Origin: Flavobacterium sp. 1355 | GTDB taxonomy: Bacteria; Bacteroidota; Bacteroidia; Flavobacteriales; Flavobacteriaceae | DNA length: 64,000 nucleotides | Direction of reading: 5' to 3' | Assembly (NCBI RefSeq): GCF_017833415.1 | Contig: NZ_JAFICC010000017.1 | Coordinates: forward strand, 1 to 64,000 | Shown here: positions 17,835 through 28,700 of the stretch, in pieces | Layout of the letters: each line of letters begins with the position of its first letter | How positions within the stretch are numbered: the stretch's first letter is position 1 | The notes under the pieces: model-generated | Databases searched by the model: none | What the model was told of the DNA's origin: nothing | The model's input: only the letters and a program-made list of their open reading frames with translations | Position numbers and translations under genes: made by a program

Positions 17835-20291
17835 ATGGAGAGAGAAAATAAGAAAATCTTGCTTTGGTTATGCGTAGTTTTTGTCTGTTGTATATGCAGA
17901 ACAGCATATGCTCAGGATGTGGATTTAGAGAATTTTTATAAACCGAATTTTAAAGTTACGGGTAACGTGAATGCAAATATGATGTATTATACTTCTAACA
18001 TGCAAAATGAGCGTGAACCCTTTACGTATTTACTTTCGGGAAATTTAAATATTAGCGCTTTTAATTTTAGTGTACCGTTATTTTACAGTATTACCAATCA
18101 GGGAAATAACCTGGGTTACACAGCTCCGTTTGATTTTAACAGATTAAGTATTATGCCAAAATATAAATGGGTAAAAGCGTATATCGGAAATGTAAGTATG
18201 ACTTTTTCACCATATACCTTAAGTGGTTTTCCTTTTAAAGGAGTTGGGTTAGAGCTTACTCCGAGAAGCCCTTTTAAAATAAGTTTAATGGGCGGGCAGT
18301 TACTTAAAGCCGTTTCTGAAGAAGAAGCTTTAGGCGGGATTCCTGTTTATGAACGTTTCGGTTACGGGGCAAAAATTGGTTTTGAACAACAGAGATATAA
18401 AATCGGCTGGATAGGTTTTTATGCCAAAGACAATATAAATTCATTAAATATGGTGAATGATAAAGGAGTTACACCAAAAGAAAATTTTGTAAATAGTTTG
18501 ATCTTTAGCACATCCATAATAAAAAATTTAAACCTGAATGTAGAATATGCTTTATCTGTTATGACAGATGACACACGAGCAGGCAGGATTTCGGGAGGAA
18601 GTTTCAGGGATAAATTATTTTCAAGTAAGGAAAGCACAAGTTTCTTAAACGCATTAAATGTAAATTTCGACTATAACATTCAAAAAAGTATAGTAGGAAT
18701 TACCTACGAACGTATTGATCCAAATTACAATACATTGGGAGCCTTATACTTTAATAATGATTTAGAAAACATTGCCTTGCGTTTTTCACGCCCTTTTTAT
18801 CAGGACAGAATTACGGTATCTACCAGTTTAGGATTCCAGAGAGATGATCTCGAAAAAGTAAAAAAACAAGATACAAAAAGAGTTGTTGGTTCTATTAACA
18901 TGAACTACAGAGTGACAGACCAAATTAATATTACAGGTAGTTATTCAAATTTCTCAACGTATACAAATAAAAAATTAGACCAGTTTGAACTTATAAACAA
19001 TCCAAATGTGGTGCAGTCAGACACTTTAGATTACAGGCAACTATCACAAAATGCCAATGTAAATATGTCTTATTCTTTTGGACAAAAACGAAATCAAAAC
19101 TTAAATTTTAACTACAGCATTGCCGGTCAGGCAAATGAACAAGGAGGAGTAATACGCAGAGGACAGGCAAGTACAGTTCAAAACTATAATGTGGCGCATT
19201 CCATAAATTTTATCGAGACAAAAATCGGTTTAAACAGTTCACTTAATTACACCAGTAATCAGGTTAGTCAAAATAATAGCTCTTCGGTTGGAGCATCAGT
19301 TGGGGCATCAAAGAAATTATTTAAGGATAAGTTAAATACGAATTTTGGAGTATTATATAATAATTCTCAGGCAAATACAAATTCGAGTTCTGTTTTTGGA
19401 ATTAAGTTTAACAATAGTTATATGCTTCTGGAAAAGCATAATTTTAATATGAGTGTGATTTCAATGTTCAGAAGCAGTTCAAATGCTAAAAAACTCAATG
19501 ATTTAAATGCTACATTAAATTATTCATATTCCCTTGATAAAATAAAATTACCAGCCAAAAAAGAACCAAAAAAAGAAAAAGAGATAGTTTTAGATCCTGT
19601 TATAAAAATACAGCATAAAGACAAGACTTATGAAGGAACCCGAAACGAACTTATAAAACAGTTTCAGGAACTCCAGCTTAAGTTACAGCCGATTCCAAAA
19701 GAAGATCAGGATGATTTACAGCATTTGCTAACCCTTATGACTCTAACTCCGGACGAGGTTACCTTTAAGGAAAAGGCTAAAAATTATTTAGACGCTTATG
19801 ATCTAAATAACGACATACTAAATAAATACAACGGCTATATTCTCGAAACTGTTAAAAGCTTAGAAGAAGAAATGAGCCGTAAAGATCAGGGGTTTGAAAA
19901 TGATTATGTTATGGCTCTGGGAAGAGTAAATAAACATAAAATGCACGGAGTAAACGAACAAGATGTAACGAACAAGACAAGTTATAATTCGTATTTAAAA
20001 TTGGTGGAACGAAAAAATAAAAAGCTGCAGCCTTTATTAGTTCATCGATGGATGCTGAATGAAGTTTCAATACTTGCCAATACACCTGTTGACGAAATTC
20101 CTAAAAATGAAAACCTTTCCCGTTTTAATAGCCAGGAGTTAAATCAATTTTTCAAAATGATGAAAGATAAAAAAACTGATGCAGAAGTAGTTGAAGAATT
20201 AAAAATCAAATTAATTCCGTTTTATCACGACTTAGCACTTAAAAACGTTAAAGATGACGAAGTTGAATTCAAATATTTAAAAAATAATTAA
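17835..20291 (+). CDS. outer-membrane beta-barrel-like protein with C-terminal helical domain
   Basis: An 818-residue protein with a Sec signal (ending RTAYAQ near residue 27). Residues about 35-560 are many amphipathic strands alternating with polar turns (for example LNLNVEYALSVMTDD, QNLNFNYSIAGQAN, FGVLYNNSQANTNSS), typical of a large outer-membrane barrel. From about residue 572 a lysine-rich linker (KKEPKKEKE) leads into about 245 residues of charged, mainly helical sequence that probably faces the periplasm. It has no POTRA, TonB plug or carboxypeptidase-like domain, so it is not a SusC or Omp85 protein by eye. It could be a pore or an assembly factor for the exported proteins of the cluster. 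No named family is recognised. Confidence 0.65.
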   Translation: MERENKKILLWLCVVFVCCICRTAYAQDVDLENFYKPNFKVTGNVNANMMYYTSNMQNEREPFTYLLSGNLNISAFNFSVPLFYSITNQGNNLGYTAPFDFNRLSIMPKYKWVKAYIGNVSMTFSPYTLSGFPFKGVGLELTPRSPFKISLMGGQLLKAVSEEEALGGIPVYERFGYGAKIGFEQQRYKIGWIGFYAKDNINSLNMVNDKGVTPKENFVNSLIFSTSIIKNLNLNVEYALSVMTDDTRAGRISGGSFRDKLFSSKESTSFLNALNVNFDYNIQKSIVGITYERIDPNYNTLGALYFNNDLENIALRFSRPFYQDRITVSTSLGFQRDDLEKVKKQDTKRVVGSINMNYRVTDQINITGSYSNFSTYTNKKLDQFELINNPNVVQSDTLDYRQLSQNANVNMSYSFGQKRNQNLNFNYSIAGQANEQGGVIRRGQASTVQNYNVAHSINFIETKIGLNSSLNYTSNQVSQNNSSSVGASVGASKKLFKDKLNTNFGVLYNNSQANTNSSSVFGIKFNNSYMLLEKHNFNMSVISMFRSSSNAKKLNDLNATLNYSYSLDKIKLPAKKEPKKEKEIVLDPVIKIQHKDKTYEGTRNELIKQFQELQLKLQPIPKEDQDDLQHLLTLMTLTPDEVTFKEKAKNYLDAYDLNNDILNKYNGYILETVKSLEEEMSRKDQGFENDYVMALGRVNKHKMHGVNEQDVTNKTSYNSYLKLVERKNKKLQPLLVHRWMLNEVSILANTPVDEIPKNENLSRFNSQELNQFFKMMKDKKTDAEVVEELKIKLIPFYHDLALKNVKDDEVEFKYLKNN

Positions 20292-20393
20292 CGATCAATA
20301 AAAGTATAACTCTTTGTATTTGAACCTGGATTCTACAGATCGTTTTAAAAAGTTACTATGCTTTATTTTACAAAAAAACATGATTTTTTGCTT

Positions 20394-23300
20394 ATGAAAA
20401 ACTTTTACAAATTGCATTTATCGGTATTATTTACCATGCTGTCGGTTATTTTTTCCTACAGTCAGGATATTGCACCGCCAAAAGAATTAGGTGCAGCATC
20501 TAGTGCTATCGAAAAAATAGAAGCATCTGACCGCTGGGTTGATAAGTTTTCCAATCAGGATTTGGTTGAATTGCCAATCGGAATCCGTAAAACGGTAAGT
20601 AACGTTCAGTATTCTATAGGGATTACAAAAGCTGTTTTTTCGCCAGAATATACTACGCTGACTGTTTTTTGTAGAGTAGATATCCCGCAAAAAGACAAAA
20701 ACGGACAGCCAATGCAATTATTTTTTGGTGCCGATAATGTAAAATTATCGCATCAGGGAGGTATTATGGGCGAAGCCAAACTAGTTTTGCTGGGTAATGT
20801 AGACATACCGTTTAGTGAAAATAAATGGCAGGTCTCCTTATACGGTGGTTTTGATATGGCAACAGGAAAAGTCAATGATTTGACTTATGTTACAATTGAC
20901 TGTGATGGTTTTAAGGAAATGAAAATTACTGGCGCAGTCGAGTTTTCAAGAAACCTGATATTGCCAATTGATCCGGTAACCAAAACAGTAGACGAAGCAA
21001 AAACAACAGTTCCTAAAACATATTATAACGGAAAAACCGTTCAGATACCAAACAGAGTCAGAGGTGATTTTAGTTTTATGGCAAGCAGCTGGAATGATAT
21101 TCTGGTAAATGTAAGCCTGCAGCCCTTTACTCTAAAAGACAAACGCAACGGAAAAGATTTTGATGGTAACTTTCAGTTTTTAGTCAGTAATGCGGTATTG
21201 GATCTAAGTGATTTAAAAAATGATCCAACAGTTGTTTTTCCGGAGTATTATACAAAAAATGCACTTTTAGTACCAAGCCAGGAAGCATGGAAAGGAGTAT
21301 TTATTCAGACATTTGATGTAGGACTTCCAAAAGAATTTCAGACAACCGATACAGCTTCCGGTAAAGAAAGAATTCACGTAGGAGCGCAAAACCTTATTGT
21401 TGATAAATATGGCGTTTCTGGAACTTTTTATGCAGACAATGTTTTTCCTTTAGACCGTGGTATAACCAGTCAGGAAAAATCGTGGGCATACTCATTAGAC
21501 CATATCGACGTCACAATAGCCGCAAATACTTTTGTAAAAGCAAATTTAAGCGGTCAGATTCTTTTGCCAATAACTAAAGCAGCACAAGAGAAAAAAGAAA
21601 CCACAACAGCGGCAGCAGGTACAACAACACCAGCTGCAGCCGCCACTACAGCTACTGCAACGACGCCTCCTAAACCGGCTCAGACCAATAGAGCAGGTTT
21701 AACCTATAATGGATTTATATCCATGCAGGAACAGCAATTGGTTGTAGTTACAAAAGACTCTATTGCTTTTGATATTTGGAAAGCAAAAGCTTTGCTGTTG
21801 CCTAATAGTTCTGTTGAATTAAAATTAGTAAATGGAAAATTTTTACCCAAAGCCAATTTAAACGGGTCAGTTTCTTTCGGAACCAATAAAGGAGCATCTG
21901 ATGATAAGGAAGTAGAAGGAAAAAAGACAGTTGACTTTAAGGGGATAACCTTTGAGAATCTTCAGTTACAAACCGTTTCCCCTATTATTTCTGTTCGCAA
22001 TATGGGATATAAAGGAACTGTCGCCTTTGGTAATTTTCCTGTTTCAATTGGTAACATAAACGTAGCCATTAACGGAGATAACTCCCGAATTGATTTTGAT
22101 TTAGGAATCAATCTGATGGAAAGTGTAGGAGCCGGAGCCACTGCCCGAATCGGGATAAAAGGCAAAATGTATGATGATGGTTACAGGCAGCGAAGCAGGT
22201 ACGACGGTCTGGATTTATCAGCCATTAATATTGATTGCAAATTTAGCGGATTAACGATCAAAGGAGGTTTGATCTTAATGGAAAAAGACCCTGTATATGG
22301 AAATGGGTTTAATGCTGATCTTGAAGTCGATGTTGCCGGTGTAGTCAATGTAAAAGCAAAAGCTATTTTTGGAAAAACCACTTTTAGATATTGGTATTTT
22401 GATGCCGCAGTAAAATGGCCCCCAACCCCAGCACCATTTATGATTAATGGTTTTGGTGGAGGAGCATATTATAAAATGCACAGAAACCCAGACATCGCTA
22501 TTGGAGATTTCTCTCCGTCCGGATTAAGTTATACTCCCGATGAAAAAGTAAATTTAGGGGTCAAAGCCTTAATTTATTTTCATGTTGGTTCTGAAACCGT
22601 TTGTGACGGTGAAGCCGGATTCGAAATTGCATTTAATTCTAAAGGAGGAGTAAACAGATTAGCCATTTTTGGTAAAGCAAATGTTATGGCTAAGATACCA
22701 GGGCTTAAAAGCGTTACAGACCTGATGGGAAAAGTGGCTTCTGATGTTACTGCAAAGAAAAGCTTTATGGGAGTAACAGAAAGTGATCTAAAAGGCTCTT
22801 TTGCCAGCAAATATATTCCGGAAGCAAAAGAAGCAATTCCGGGAGACTTATCTGCGGCAGTAGGAATAAGAATGGCAGCAGCAATAGAATTTGATTTTCA
22901 AAACAAATCGCTGCATGCTACAACAGATGTATATATAAATACACCAGGAAATTTCCTTTCAGGAACAGGACCTGGAGGAAGAGCAGTCTGGGGAGTTTTT
23001 CATAAAGATCCAAAAGACTGGTACATGTATATGGGAACACCAGATGACAGATGCGGAATAAAAATAGGAGTAGCGGGAATGTACCTAAAAACTACAAGTT
23101 ACTTTATGGCAGGAACACTACTTCCCGGAAGTCCGCCGCCGCCAGCAATAGTATCGCAAATTTTGGGTGTTGATGCCAAAGAACTGGATTATATGCGTGA
23201 TGAAAATGCATTGGCAAACGGTGGAGGTTTAGCTTTTGGAGCCAGTTTAGATTTTGATACTGGAGATTTAAGTTTCTTGCTTTTCTACGCCCGTTTTCAG

Positions 23301-25088
23301 GCAGGAATGGGATTTGATATCATGCTAAAAGATTATCAGGAAGCCAGATGTTCTAATACGGGAGATCAGGTAGGAATAAATGGCTGGTATGCGAACGGGC
23401 AATCATACGCATACCTGCAAGGAGAGTTAGGTATTAGAGTTAAATTATCATTTTTAAAATTTAAAGTACCGATTATTTCAGGAGGTGCTGCCGTTTTATT
23501 ACAGGCAAAATTGCCTAATCCGGTCTGGATGCGAGGTTATGTGGCTGGAAATATGAATATTTTGGGAGGATTGATAAAAGGAAAATTCCGTTTTAAATTT
23601 GAACTGGGAGAAGAATGTCAATTTGAAAATGCTTCACCGTTAGGAGGTCTTAAACTAATAACCGACGTAACCCCGAAACAAAGTGCAACAGATGTAGATG
23701 TTTTTGCCGTACCGCAAGCAGCTTTCTCAATGAAAGTAAATGAAGCATTTGTAATACCAGAAGATTCAGGAGATGTGACTTACAAAGTAATACTTGAAAA
23801 GTTTAAGGTTCTTGACGGAACAAAAGAAATACCGGGAGTTTTTGAATGGAGTTTTATGAAGGATAAGGTAAACTTTGTTTCAACAGATATTTTACCTCCA
23901 AACAAAGAACTGAAAGTACAGGTTGAGGTTAGTTTTCAAAAAATGGTAAATGGAACTTTTGAACCTATAAAAGTAGACGGAAAAATAGCTACAGAATACG
24001 AAGAAAGATTATTTACAACAGGAGGTGCTCCGGATCATATACCATTAACCAATATTAAATATGCATACCCCGTTGTAGATCAGAAATATTTCTTTGAAGA
24101 AGAATATCCAAAAGGTTATATTCAGCTTAAACGAGGTCAGGATTATCTGTTTGAAGATGCAAATTGGGAAACAAATATCAAAGTAACCGAAGAAGGAACC
24201 TCTAATGTAAAAGCAACAGCCTTTAATTACAGTACAGGTTCAAATGAAGTATCATATGATTTGCCAAATATTGATCAGGAAAAGAAATACAATTTTATGA
24301 TAGTAAGTAATCTGAAGCAAAATTCTGCAACAAATACTAGTGCTGGAACAAAAACAAATACCATCAGTACTGAAGGCAATGATATTCAGATTAGAGAAAA
24401 TCAGGCTGATGAAATGTCTAAAGCAGAAGGCAGTATTGAGCGTTTATCGTACGCATTTGATACAAGTAAATACAAAACATTCACCTCTAAAATGAATGCA
24501 ATCAATACTCAAAGCCACAATTTTGGAGTTTTGTATTCAGATGTTATTTACTTAACCAACACCATTTCAAGCCAGGAAGCATTTGATATGACAGAGCTAA
24601 ACGGAGCAACATATAGTGATAATAAAGCACTGATTACGGCAGAATCTAAGCTAAACGATGAATATTATGCAACAGATATTTTTCCTTATCTTTATAAAGA
24701 GTATCCTTTAAACGGCATTTATTCTATAAGCAACAGAGACACAAACGAATTAGGAGTGATTCCGGCCAAAGCTATACCACTAAATGCCTATTACATGACC
24801 AGTATAGAGAATAATGTAAACCAGGCATGGACAAAAGAAAATTTTCCGTTTAAATATAATATGCCATTGCTATACAAACAGGATTGGGTTGATTTAAACA
24901 ATCAGGTTATTAACGCTTATGTTAACGGTGATGTAAGTGTTGGAGCAATTGCGAACCGTTTTGTAAATAGTAACTTCCTTTTTATGCGATACGGAAACTA
25001 TGAAATAGTAATGAAGTATAACTTACCAGGAGATAAACAGGCACGCGAGTTTACCTATAAGTTTAAAAACAATAATAATTTTAGATAG
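20394..25088 (+). CDS. giant beta-rich exported protein of unknown function, last gene of operon 2
   Basis: I place the start at 20394, because MKNFYKLHLSVLFTMLSVIF is a proper signal peptide ending near YSQ. The upstream ATG at 20358 would add 12 residues that spoil it. The 1564-residue protein is mostly beta strands with glycine-rich turns (NGFGGGAYYKMHRNP, ARFQAGMGFDIMLKDY). An Ala/Thr/Pro linker lies at about residue 400. The C-terminal third has Ig-like strands (about residues 1080-1260) and then a polar region. No T9SS signal, protease site or toxin tip is seen. Its size and composition suggest a long surface or periplasm-spanning structure, but I recognise no family. A 66-base gap with the inverted repeat AACGATC/GATCGTT precedes it. 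Confidence 0.6.
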   Translation: MKNFYKLHLSVLFTMLSVIFSYSQDIAPPKELGAASSAIEKIEASDRWVDKFSNQDLVELPIGIRKTVSNVQYSIGITKAVFSPEYTTLTVFCRVDIPQKDKNGQPMQLFFGADNVKLSHQGGIMGEAKLVLLGNVDIPFSENKWQVSLYGGFDMATGKVNDLTYVTIDCDGFKEMKITGAVEFSRNLILPIDPVTKTVDEAKTTVPKTYYNGKTVQIPNRVRGDFSFMASSWNDILVNVSLQPFTLKDKRNGKDFDGNFQFLVSNAVLDLSDLKNDPTVVFPEYYTKNALLVPSQEAWKGVFIQTFDVGLPKEFQTTDTASGKERIHVGAQNLIVDKYGVSGTFYADNVFPLDRGITSQEKSWAYSLDHIDVTIAANTFVKANLSGQILLPITKAAQEKKETTTAAAGTTTPAAAATTATATTPPKPAQTNRAGLTYNGFISMQEQQLVVVTKDSIAFDIWKAKALLLPNSSVELKLVNGKFLPKANLNGSVSFGTNKGASDDKEVEGKKTVDFKGITFENLQLQTVSPIISVRNMGYKGTVAFGNFPVSIGNINVAINGDNSRIDFDLGINLMESVGAGATARIGIKGKMYDDGYRQRSRYDGLDLSAINIDCKFSGLTIKGGLILMEKDPVYGNGFNADLEVDVAGVVNVKAKAIFGKTTFRYWYFDAAVKWPPTPAPFMINGFGGGAYYKMHRNPDIAIGDFSPSGLSYTPDEKVNLGVKALIYFHVGSETVCDGEAGFEIAFNSKGGVNRLAIFGKANVMAKIPGLKSVTDLMGKVASDVTAKKSFMGVTESDLKGSFASKYIPEAKEAIPGDLSAAVGIRMAAAIEFDFQNKSLHATTDVYINTPGNFLSGTGPGGRAVWGVFHKDPKDWYMYMGTPDDRCGIKIGVAGMYLKTTSYFMAGTLLPGSPPPPAIVSQILGVDAKELDYMRDENALANGGGLAFGASLDFDTGDLSFLLFYARFQAGMGFDIMLKDYQEARCSNTGDQVGINGWYANGQSYAYLQGELGIRVKLSFLKFKVPIISGGAAVLLQAKLPNPVWMRGYVAGNMNILGGLIKGKFRFKFELGEECQFENASPLGGLKLITDVTPKQSATDVDVFAVPQAAFSMKVNEAFVIPEDSGDVTYKVILEKFKVLDGTKEIPGVFEWSFMKDKVNFVSTDILPPNKELKVQVEVSFQKMVNGTFEPIKVDGKIATEYEERLFTTGGAPDHIPLTNIKYAYPVVDQKYFFEEEYPKGYIQLKRGQDYLFEDANWETNIKVTEEGTSNVKATAFNYSTGSNEVSYDLPNIDQEKKYNFMIVSNLKQNSATNTSAGTKTNTISTEGNDIQIRENQADEMSKAEGSIERLSYAFDTSKYKTFTSKMNAINTQSHNFGVLYSDVIYLTNTISSQEAFDMTELNGATYSDNKALITAESKLNDEYYATDIFPYLYKEYPLNGIYSISNRDTNELGVIPAKAIPLNAYYMTSIENNVNQAWTKENFPFKYNMPLLYKQDWVDLNNQVINAYVNGDVSVGAIANRFVNSNFLFMRYGNYEIVMKYNLPGDKQAREFTYKFKNNNNFR

Positions 25089-25111
25089 TTCTTAAAAATA
25101 ATAATGATGAT

Positions 25112-25160
25112 TTGGCCCCGATTAATTGAATAGCTATTCAATTAATCGGGGCCAATTTTT
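25112..25160 (+). terminator. terminator formed by a perfect 44-base palindrome
   Basis: Positions 25112-25155 read the same on both strands, with arms beginning TTGGCCCCGATTAATTGAAT and no unpaired loop base. A run of T follows at 25156. It closes operon 2. Confidence 0.8.
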
Positions 25161-25407
25161 TTCTATAAAATGACTATTCTTATCATTCATTTAATGAAAA
25201 GCTGCTCTTTCTGTAAAAAAATTTCCTTCAAAAGCAGTTTGCACCGCTAAAATTTCTCTTGTGGTTTAAAAAAAATCTTACGCAATCAAATAAGGTCGTT
25301 AGTTGCTAACTGTTTTGTTTTTAGAGCCTTAAAATTGTTGAATTAATTTACTTAACATTTTTTTTGCAAAAAAGGCGATTAAACTTTTTCGATTAATATT
25401 TTTAATA

Positions 25408-25415
25408 TACTTTTG
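25408..25415 (+). promoter_or_regulatory. -7 promoter element of the SusC/SusD operon
   Basis: TACTTTTG matches TAnnTTTG exactly. No TTG lies at the usual distance upstream. If real, it gives a 5' leader of about 300 bases. Confidence 0.4.
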
Positions 25416-25600
25416 TTCTATCAAATTAGTAGAATTTAAACTAATTAAAAGCAAAATTAAATTCTTCCAATTTCAAATTAGAACAAATTTTAATAAATAA
25501 AGAAACCTTTTTTCAAGGCAAAATTTCATAAAGACGAATCATATTATAATAATCCAAAATAAATAGAAATGAAAAGACGAATGTGTATGTAAATAAAAAA

Positions 25601-25683
25601 ACCATTCCTGCTCGAACAGAAATGGTATAGCTTAAAAAAGAAATTGTGCATCTCGATAAGGAAGCGAGAATGGAAATCCATTT
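25601..25683 (+). promoter_or_regulatory. hairpin-rich 5' leader of the first SusC gene
   Basis: Three short hairpins follow one another. ACCATTCCTG at 25601 pairs with CAGAAATGGT at 25617-25626 with one mismatch. TCTCG at 25651 pairs with CGAGA at 25665. AATGGA at 25669 pairs with TCCATT at 25677; the second and third share one base. I do not recognise a known riboswitch. Confidence 0.4.
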
Positions 25684-25718
25684 TCGGGTCACCTTATTTA
25701 TTAAACTAAAACAAAGTA

Positions 25719-28700
25719 ATGAAAAAAAAATTAAATAGATATATATGGTTATGTATTTTATTGATTTCCATAGGAGTTAAGGCTCAGGAAACCAAACCTT
25801 TAATTCAGTCAAAACTTGAGGGAACAGTAATCGATGCTGTTACAAAAGAGCCTGTTATTGGCGCTTCAGTAAATATTAAAGGTACTACACACGGTGTTCA
25901 GACAGATTTAGATGGTCGATTTTATTTCCAGACAGGACAAAAATTTCCTTACACTTTAGTAGTAAGTTATCTGGGGTATAAAAAATCAGAAGTTGTCGTT
26001 AATGCAAATTTAGTTACTATCAGCCTTACCCAGGAACAAAATCAGTTGTCAGAAGTTGTTGTTACCGCATTAGGCATCTCAAAAGAAAAGAAATCTTTAG
26101 GATATACTACTCAGGCATTGAAAAGTAAAGACCTGGAAAACACAAAAGAAACTAATATTGTAAATAGTCTTACCGGTAAACTGGCAGGAGTACGTATTAC
26201 CAATTCACAAGGAGATATGGGATCGTCACGTATCGTTATTCGTGGTGAAACTTCCATCGCCGGAAACAACCAACCGCTATTTGTAGTAGATGGAGTTCCG
26301 GTAGACAACTCGCAGCTGGGCAGCGTTGGCGGAGCGACACGTGATTTCAAAAACGCGATTGCTGATATAAGTCCACAAGATATTGAATCATTAACGGTAT
26401 TGAAAGGCCCGAATGCTGCCGCTCTTTACGGATCTCGTGCTGCGCATGGAGTTGTTCTTATTACTACAAAATCAGGAAAAGGGCAGAAGGGATTAGGAAT
26501 AAGCGTGAGCTCAGGTATAACACTTTCTGAGGTTATCACGTTACCTAAATTTCAAAATACATTTGGTCAGGGATCAAATGGAAAGTTTAGCTATGTAGAT
26601 GGTAAAGGAGGCGGTATCAATGACGGTGTAGACGAAAGCTGGGGACCTAAAATGGATGGACGCCTTATCCCTCAATTTTATTCAAATGGTGAAGCAGTAC
26701 CTTTTGTGGCTCATCCTGATAATGTGAAGGACTTCTTTAATACAGGAATTACTTATGATAACAGTATCTCTGTAGCCAGATCAGATGAAAAATCAGATTT
26801 TCGTCTGGGAGTAAACAATCAAAAACAATTAGGGACAGTACCAAATAGTGAAGTAAACAAAACAAACTTTACAGTTAATACCAATTATCAGATATCTGAA
26901 AGTATAAAAGTAGGTGTAAACGCTAATTATATTGTTACAGATGCTCCGGCTTTGCCAGGTGGCCCATCGGGAAATCGTGCTGCCGGTGTAATGCTCCAGT
27001 TTCTTTGGTTCGGACGTCAGGTAGATATCAATGAACTTAGAAATAACAGAGACGTTAACTGGAATAACAGCTATTACAGCAATCCGTATTGGAATGCTTA
27101 TTATAATACTACCAGCCAACAGCGTAACCGCTTAATTGGAGATATTCATTTGGATGCAAAACTTGCTGATGGACTTAATTTTAAATTTCGTACAGGAGTC
27201 GACTATTATAACGATCGCAGAAAATACACAATTAAGTATGGTACAAACGGAACTCCTTTCGGATCCTATGCTGAAGATGCTTATACTGTAAACGAAAGAA
27301 ATACAGAAGGTATTTTTACTTATGTAAAAAAACTAAGTGATGATTTTAGTGTAGATGCTCTTGCGGGCTTTAACGTTCGTAACCACAGCGATGCAAACAA
27401 TTATCAAAAAGCACCACGTCTGGCCGTGCCTGATTTATACACGTTAACGAATTCACGAGATCCATTAACTTCATCAAACACATTCTCAAGATTGAGAGTA
27501 TACAGTGCATATGCCTCAGCGCAGGTAGGTTATAAAAATTATGCATTTTTAAACCTTACAGCGCGTAATGACTGGTCATCGACACTGCCAAGTAACAACC
27601 GTTCTTATTTCTATCCTTCCATTAATGGTAGTTTAGTAATATCAGATGCACTAAACCTGAAAAGTAACACGCTGGACTTCTTAAAACTGCGTGGAGGATG
27701 GTCAGAAGTAGGAAACGATGCAGATCCGTATCAATTGTCTACCGTTTACAATTTCCAGACAGCATTCAACGGAAATCCAATTCAAACCTCTTCACAGAAA
27801 AAACTTAACGAGAATTTGAAGCCCGAAACGACAAGATCTACCGAATTTGGTATAGAAGCCTCTTTCTGGAAAAACAGGTTGCATCTTGATGTAGCTTATT
27901 ATGACACGAATAGTTTAGACCAGATTCTGGAAATCAAGACAACAGCTGCAAGTGGTTATAATTCACAATTAATAAATGCAGGAAAAATAAACAATCATGG
28001 TATAGAAATTCAATTGGATGGAACTCCTGTTCAGACTGAAAATTTCAAGTGGAATATAAGCGGAAACTATGCAAAAAATGTTAGTAAAGTAGAGATTCTA
28101 GATTATGACAAACAAATTAAAAACTACACAATTGGCTCTTCGGGAGGTGTAGATGTATTAGCTTCTGTAGGACAAGCCTATGGAGCACTTTACGGTACAG
28201 CTTATCAACGTGACGCAAACGGAAATATAGTAGTAGGAGCAAATGGTTTGCCGAAAGCTGATCCGCAAAAGAAAGTTTTAGGTCATTATACACCAGACTA
28301 TTTAGCCGGTCTTACAAATACCCTGACTTATAAAAATCTGGAATTATCATTTCTTATTGACGCCAGTGTAGGAGGAGAAATTTTCTCAGGAACAAACAGA
28401 ACAGGTAATTACACAGGTGTGCTAGCTCAAACTCTTGAAGGCCGTGATGCTGCAAATGGAGGGCTAAATTATTATTATGTGGGAAATACAAAAACATTAT
28501 TGACAGGTACAACTGCACCAAATGGGGCAGCGGTATATGATGATGGAATGATCTTTAAAGGAGTATATGCTGACGGAACTCCAAACAATAAGGTGATTAG
28601 TGCACAGGAATATTACAAAGCATCTTACAACATAAGCGAAGCTTATATTTATAGTTCAACCTATGTAAAACTTAGAGAAGTAAAACTTACTTATAACTTA

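Larger units (their letters stand above)
25089..25718. other. 630-base intergenic region with terminator, promoter and structured leader
   Basis: The stretch holds the perfect palindromic terminator at 25112-25155, a TAnnTTTG element at 25408-25415, and a hairpin-rich leader at 25601-25683 before the SusC gene. I see no supported open frame. Confidence 0.6.

Noticed and set aside
20290..20344. Inverted repeat AACGATC/GATCGTT as a terminator between the barrel gene and the giant gene
   Set aside because: The arms are only 7 bases with a loop of about 41 bases, too weak to call; the two genes are more simply read as one operon.
20358..20393. Upstream ATG at 20358 as start of the giant beta-rich protein
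   Set aside because: It adds a charged 12-residue extension before a normal signal peptide; the ATG at 20394 gives a proper Sec signal.
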